Shown here piece by piece: positions 24,477 to 26,305 of a DNA stretch of 26,305 nucleotides. This stretch comes from JBGPHT01 sp041484525 (GTDB taxonomy: Bacteria > Acidobacteriota > Terriglobia > Bryobacterales > Bryobacteraceae). The DNA is taken from the NCBI GenBank assembly GCA_041484525.1, contig JBGPHT010000103.1, forward strand, positions 1 through 26,305. Reading direction: 5' to 3'. Position 1 is the stretch's first letter. Every line of letters starts with the position of its first letter. The position numbers and the translations under genes are program-made. Below the pieces are notes generated by a model. The model searched no databases, was not told the DNA's origin, and saw only the letters and a list, made by a program, of their open reading frames with translations.

Positions 24477-25016
24477 ATGCACGAACGCAAACCGCGCCCC
24501 CTCGACGCCGAAGGGCTGTGGTCTTACGCACTAAAGGCGCTGACCGGGCGCGCGCATTCCACTGGTGAACTGCGCGAGAAACTCCGCCGCCGCGCGGATC
24601 GCGCCGCCGACATCGACGATGTGTTGGCACGACTCAAAGACATCGGCTACCTCGACGACCGCCGCTACGCCGAGAGCTTCGCCACCGCGCGCCTCTCCAA
24701 CGAAAAGTTCGGACGTACGCGCGTCGTTCAGGACCTGCGCCAGCGCCGCGTAGCTCCCGGGCTGGCCGAAACAACCGTGCAGAAAGTCTACCAGGACGTG
24801 GACGAGCAGGCCTTGATCGAAGACTGGATTCGCCGCAAATACCGGATGGCTCCGCGCCCGGGACTCTTCCAGAAAGACAAGGACCTGGCCGCCGCCTATC
24901 GGCGCCTGCTACGCGCCGGCTTCCGCTCGGGCGAAGTGATCCGCGCGTTAAAGCGCTTTGCAAAAGATCCGGACCTGCTGGACGGTTTCGAGCCGCCGGA
25001 GGAGGCACCCGAGTAA
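24477..25016 (+). CDS. recX: Regulatory protein RecX
   Basis: RecX binds RecA filaments and limits their activity. The 179-residue product has the three-helix repeat layout of the family. Near the start is YALKALTGRAHSTGELREKL, then IDDVLARLKDIGYLDDRRYAESF (about 40-62), then FGRTRVVQDLRQRRV. The C-terminal helical repeat covers the 130-170 region (LAAAYRRLLRAGFRSGEVIRAL). ATG 24477 gives the typical short N-terminus; an upstream in-frame extension to 24279 overlaps the divergent YtxH gene and is not credible. recA is not in the window. The gene ends 3 bp before the convergent gene at 25020. Confidence 0.92.
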   Translation: MHERKPRPLDAEGLWSYALKALTGRAHSTGELREKLRRRADRAADIDDVLARLKDIGYLDDRRYAESFATARLSNEKFGRTRVVQDLRQRRVAPGLAETTVQKVYQDVDEQALIEDWIRRKYRMAPRPGLFQKDKDLAAAYRRLLRAGFRSGEVIRALKRFAKDPDLLDGFEPPEEAPE

Positions 25017-25019
25017 CCG

Positions 25020-25481
25020 CTACCGGGCGGGCACCGGCGGCGCCGGCAGCATATTGCGGATGGCAGCGATACGCCAACCGTCCGCCGTGCGGCTCAAGAT
25101 CAGCGTCGTCCACATCCGGCGACTCTGCCCTCCGGCGAGTCCGGCAATTTCATAGCGTCCGTCGGCCAGCGCCGAATCCCGCGTGAGGAACCGGATCGAC
25201 TCGACCGTGATGGTGCGGGTTCCGCCCGAGCTTTGCGAACTCGCCAGCGTGCCGCGAACCACTTCGCTGCGTCCCTTTCTCCACTCCCCGGAGGAGACCA
25301 ATTGGTCCGCGTCCGCCGTGAACAGCGCGGCGATCGCCGCCTCGTCGCTTTTTTCGCGCGCCGCCACGTACCGGTCCACTACTTTCCGGACTGCCGCTTC
25401 ATCGTCAGGGCGTGGCGCCGTCTGGGCCAGCAATGCTACCGCACCCATCAGGCAAAGCGAAAAAATTCGGGACCAGCGCAT
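25020..25481 (-). CDS. Secreted SnoaL/NTF2-like (DUF4440-type) protein
   Basis: This 153-residue protein has a signal peptide (MRWSRIFSLCLMGAVALLAQTA) and one NTF2-like fold domain (about 30-145). The domain shows the typical order: a helix with VVDRYVAAREKSDEAAIAALFTADADQL, then DGRYEIAG, then a last strand pair with TTLILSRTADGWRIAAIRNML. Proteins of this group have varied or unknown activity, so no reaction is assigned. ATG 25481 is chosen because ggagg lies 4 bases upstream; the longer in-frame start at 25592 would place the signal peptide internally. Confidence 0.85.
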   Translation of the reverse strand: MRWSRIFSLCLMGAVALLAQTAPRPDDEAAVRKVVDRYVAAREKSDEAAIAALFTADADQLVSSGEWRKGRSEVVRGTLASSQSSGGTRTITVESIRFLTRDSALADGRYEIAGLAGGQSRRMWTTLILSRTADGWRIAAIRNMLPAPPVPAR

Positions 25482-25576
25482 GTTACCTCCTTGGGAAAAG
25501 AGATGTGTAGTAGTGTACCGCGGCCGGTAGTGCTGCATCCCGATGAACTGATCGAGCAGGCGGTGCCCGGCCAGGA

Positions 25577-25918
25577 ATGACCGCCGGCACACCGCTCGTT
25601 ATGCGCGACGCATTTGTCCTCGCCAACTTCACTCTGTGCGACACTCTGCTGCGTTCGGCAGAACCTCCGCGGCTCTTTGAGCCGAAATGGCCGGATGAAA
25701 TCAATCGTGAGACAACGCGAACATTGGAGTCGAAGTTGGGCTGGCCTGATTCCCTGACCGCCTACCTTGAGGCTGAGTTGCAGGCTCATTTCGGCGAGGC
25801 CTGGATAAGGGACTATGAGCACCCTGATGCCTCGGATGACGAACGACGCGAAGGATCGACATGTGCCCGCGGCCGCGGTCCACTGCGGCGCCCCGTTGAT
25901 AGTTACGTTCAACCTACC
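25577..25918 (+). pseudogene. PIN-domain (VapC-like) gene, frameshifted and 3'-truncated
   Basis: The first frame (ATG 25577) reads PLVMRDAFVLANFTLCDTLLRSAE, with the likely first catalytic Asp at residue 11, then LFEPKWPDEINRET and HFGEAWIRDYEH. These are the blocks of PIN_3-type RNase toxins. At a CCC run (25822-25824) the frame changes by one base. It continues as MTNDAKDRHVPAAAVHCGAPLIVTFNL, the normal second half with its Asp residues and the closing VTFN. The gene is cut off at about 25918, where an IS1-like fragment begins on the other strand. Its ATGA start overlaps a short upstream frame ending VLHPDELIEQAVPGQE, possibly the remnant of an antitoxin gene. It is probably inactive. Confidence 0.75.
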
Positions 25919-26099
25919 TTCGAGCAGACAATGGAGAATCGAGACCACTTTCTCCTTTGGCAATCGTACATCTGTGCCAAATGGCTTCTGCTGCGGTCAG
26001 CGAACCGCTTTGCACACTGCTGGCACTTCCAACGCTGAACCCGATTTCTCCGTAAAATCCAGCCTTCACCATATCCACACGGCAGTTGTGACACGTCAT
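25919..26099 (-). pseudogene. IS1-like transposase, decayed N-terminal fragment
   Basis: Three frames must be joined to read the N-terminal part of an IS1-type transposase. The first frame from ATG 26099 gives MTCHNCRVDMVKAGFYGEIG, including a CxxC zinc pair. The second frame gives VQRWKCQQCAKRFADRS with the second CxxC. The third gives KPFGTDVRLPKEKVVSILHCLLEG, part of a helix-turn-helix region. It ends where the PIN fragment begins, so the DDE domain is missing. Two frame breaks plus the truncation show a relic. From 26100 to 26305 I see no gene; an imperfect inverted repeat (about 26150-26225, around ccagcc and ggctgg) may be part of the old IS end. Confidence 0.7.
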
Positions 26100-26305
26100 T
26101 TCGACCTTGCTTTCTTCGGGCGAAGCGGCCAAAATGACTGTCGGCGTAGAAACCCAGCCTTTGGCGAAAGCCCGAGGTTAGGCCCCACGTAGTTAGCCCG
26201 ACTTTCGCACTTGGGCTGGTACGCCACCCGGAAGCCGTTTGTTTTCAGTGAGGGTTCCGCTGAGGTCTGCACTACATTTTGAGTTGAGGCATGGTTGCAA
26301 CGGGA

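Noticed and set aside
25914..26132. Intact small zinc-ribbon protein on the minus strand
   Set aside because: The frame loses similarity after the first CxxC; the second CxxC and HTH lie in other frames, so this is a decayed transposase start.

Overview
The window looks like a chromosome fragment from a GC-rich acidobacterium, probably of the Solibacter/Bryobacter type. This is inferred from three things: a PadR regulator directly followed by an ADOP-type MacB/FtsX permease, two PEP-CTERM proteins, and high-GC codon use throughout. Most genes are core metabolism and DNA repair. The accessory DNA sits at the two edges.

Layout. 1-1780 is an insertion sequence with a frameshifted DDE transposase. 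Its ends each carry three copies of an 11-bp motif spaced exactly 35 bp apart, in mirror orientation. A GNAT acetyltransferase gene starts directly at its right end, followed by a convergent PEP-CTERM protein. 3290-9286 (minus strand) holds histidine ammonia-lyase and the purine cluster purQ-purL-purF; purL is split by a one-base deletion near 6698. A small conserved-looking unknown gene (9502, plus) faces the lactate-utilisation operon lutABC (minus, 12663 to 9883). A second PEP-CTERM gene follows at 12843. Then come two metallophosphoesterases and rsmE on the minus strand. A palindromic repeat separates these from the plus-strand run ruvA-ruvB-folK-recQ, and PadR plus the ADOP permease follow. 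The right part has a YtxH-domain protein and a heptad-repeat membrane protein (minus), recX (plus) and a secreted SnoaL/NTF2-like protein (minus). The last 0.8 kb is a graveyard: a frameshifted, truncated PIN-domain (toxin-like) gene abutting a decayed IS1-like transposase fragment on the opposite strand.

How the genes work together. PurQ, PurL and PurF catalyse the fourth and first steps of IMP synthesis. LutA, LutB and LutC form the iron-sulfur L-lactate oxidation system. RuvA and RuvB form the Holliday-junction branch-migration motor, and RecQ and RecX also act in recombination. The PadR-ADOP pair and the PEP-CTERM proteins belong to lineage-typical envelope systems of poorly known function.

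A cross-cutting observation is that single-base frame breaks occur in the transposase, purL and the PIN gene, and two more in the IS1-like fragment. The purL break in an otherwise intact and probably needed gene raises the possibility of base-call or assembly indels. I found no CRISPR array, tRNA, rRNA or obvious new defence system. The least expected structures are the iteron-like ends of the first IS, the eight-heptad repeat protein and the PIN/IS junction.
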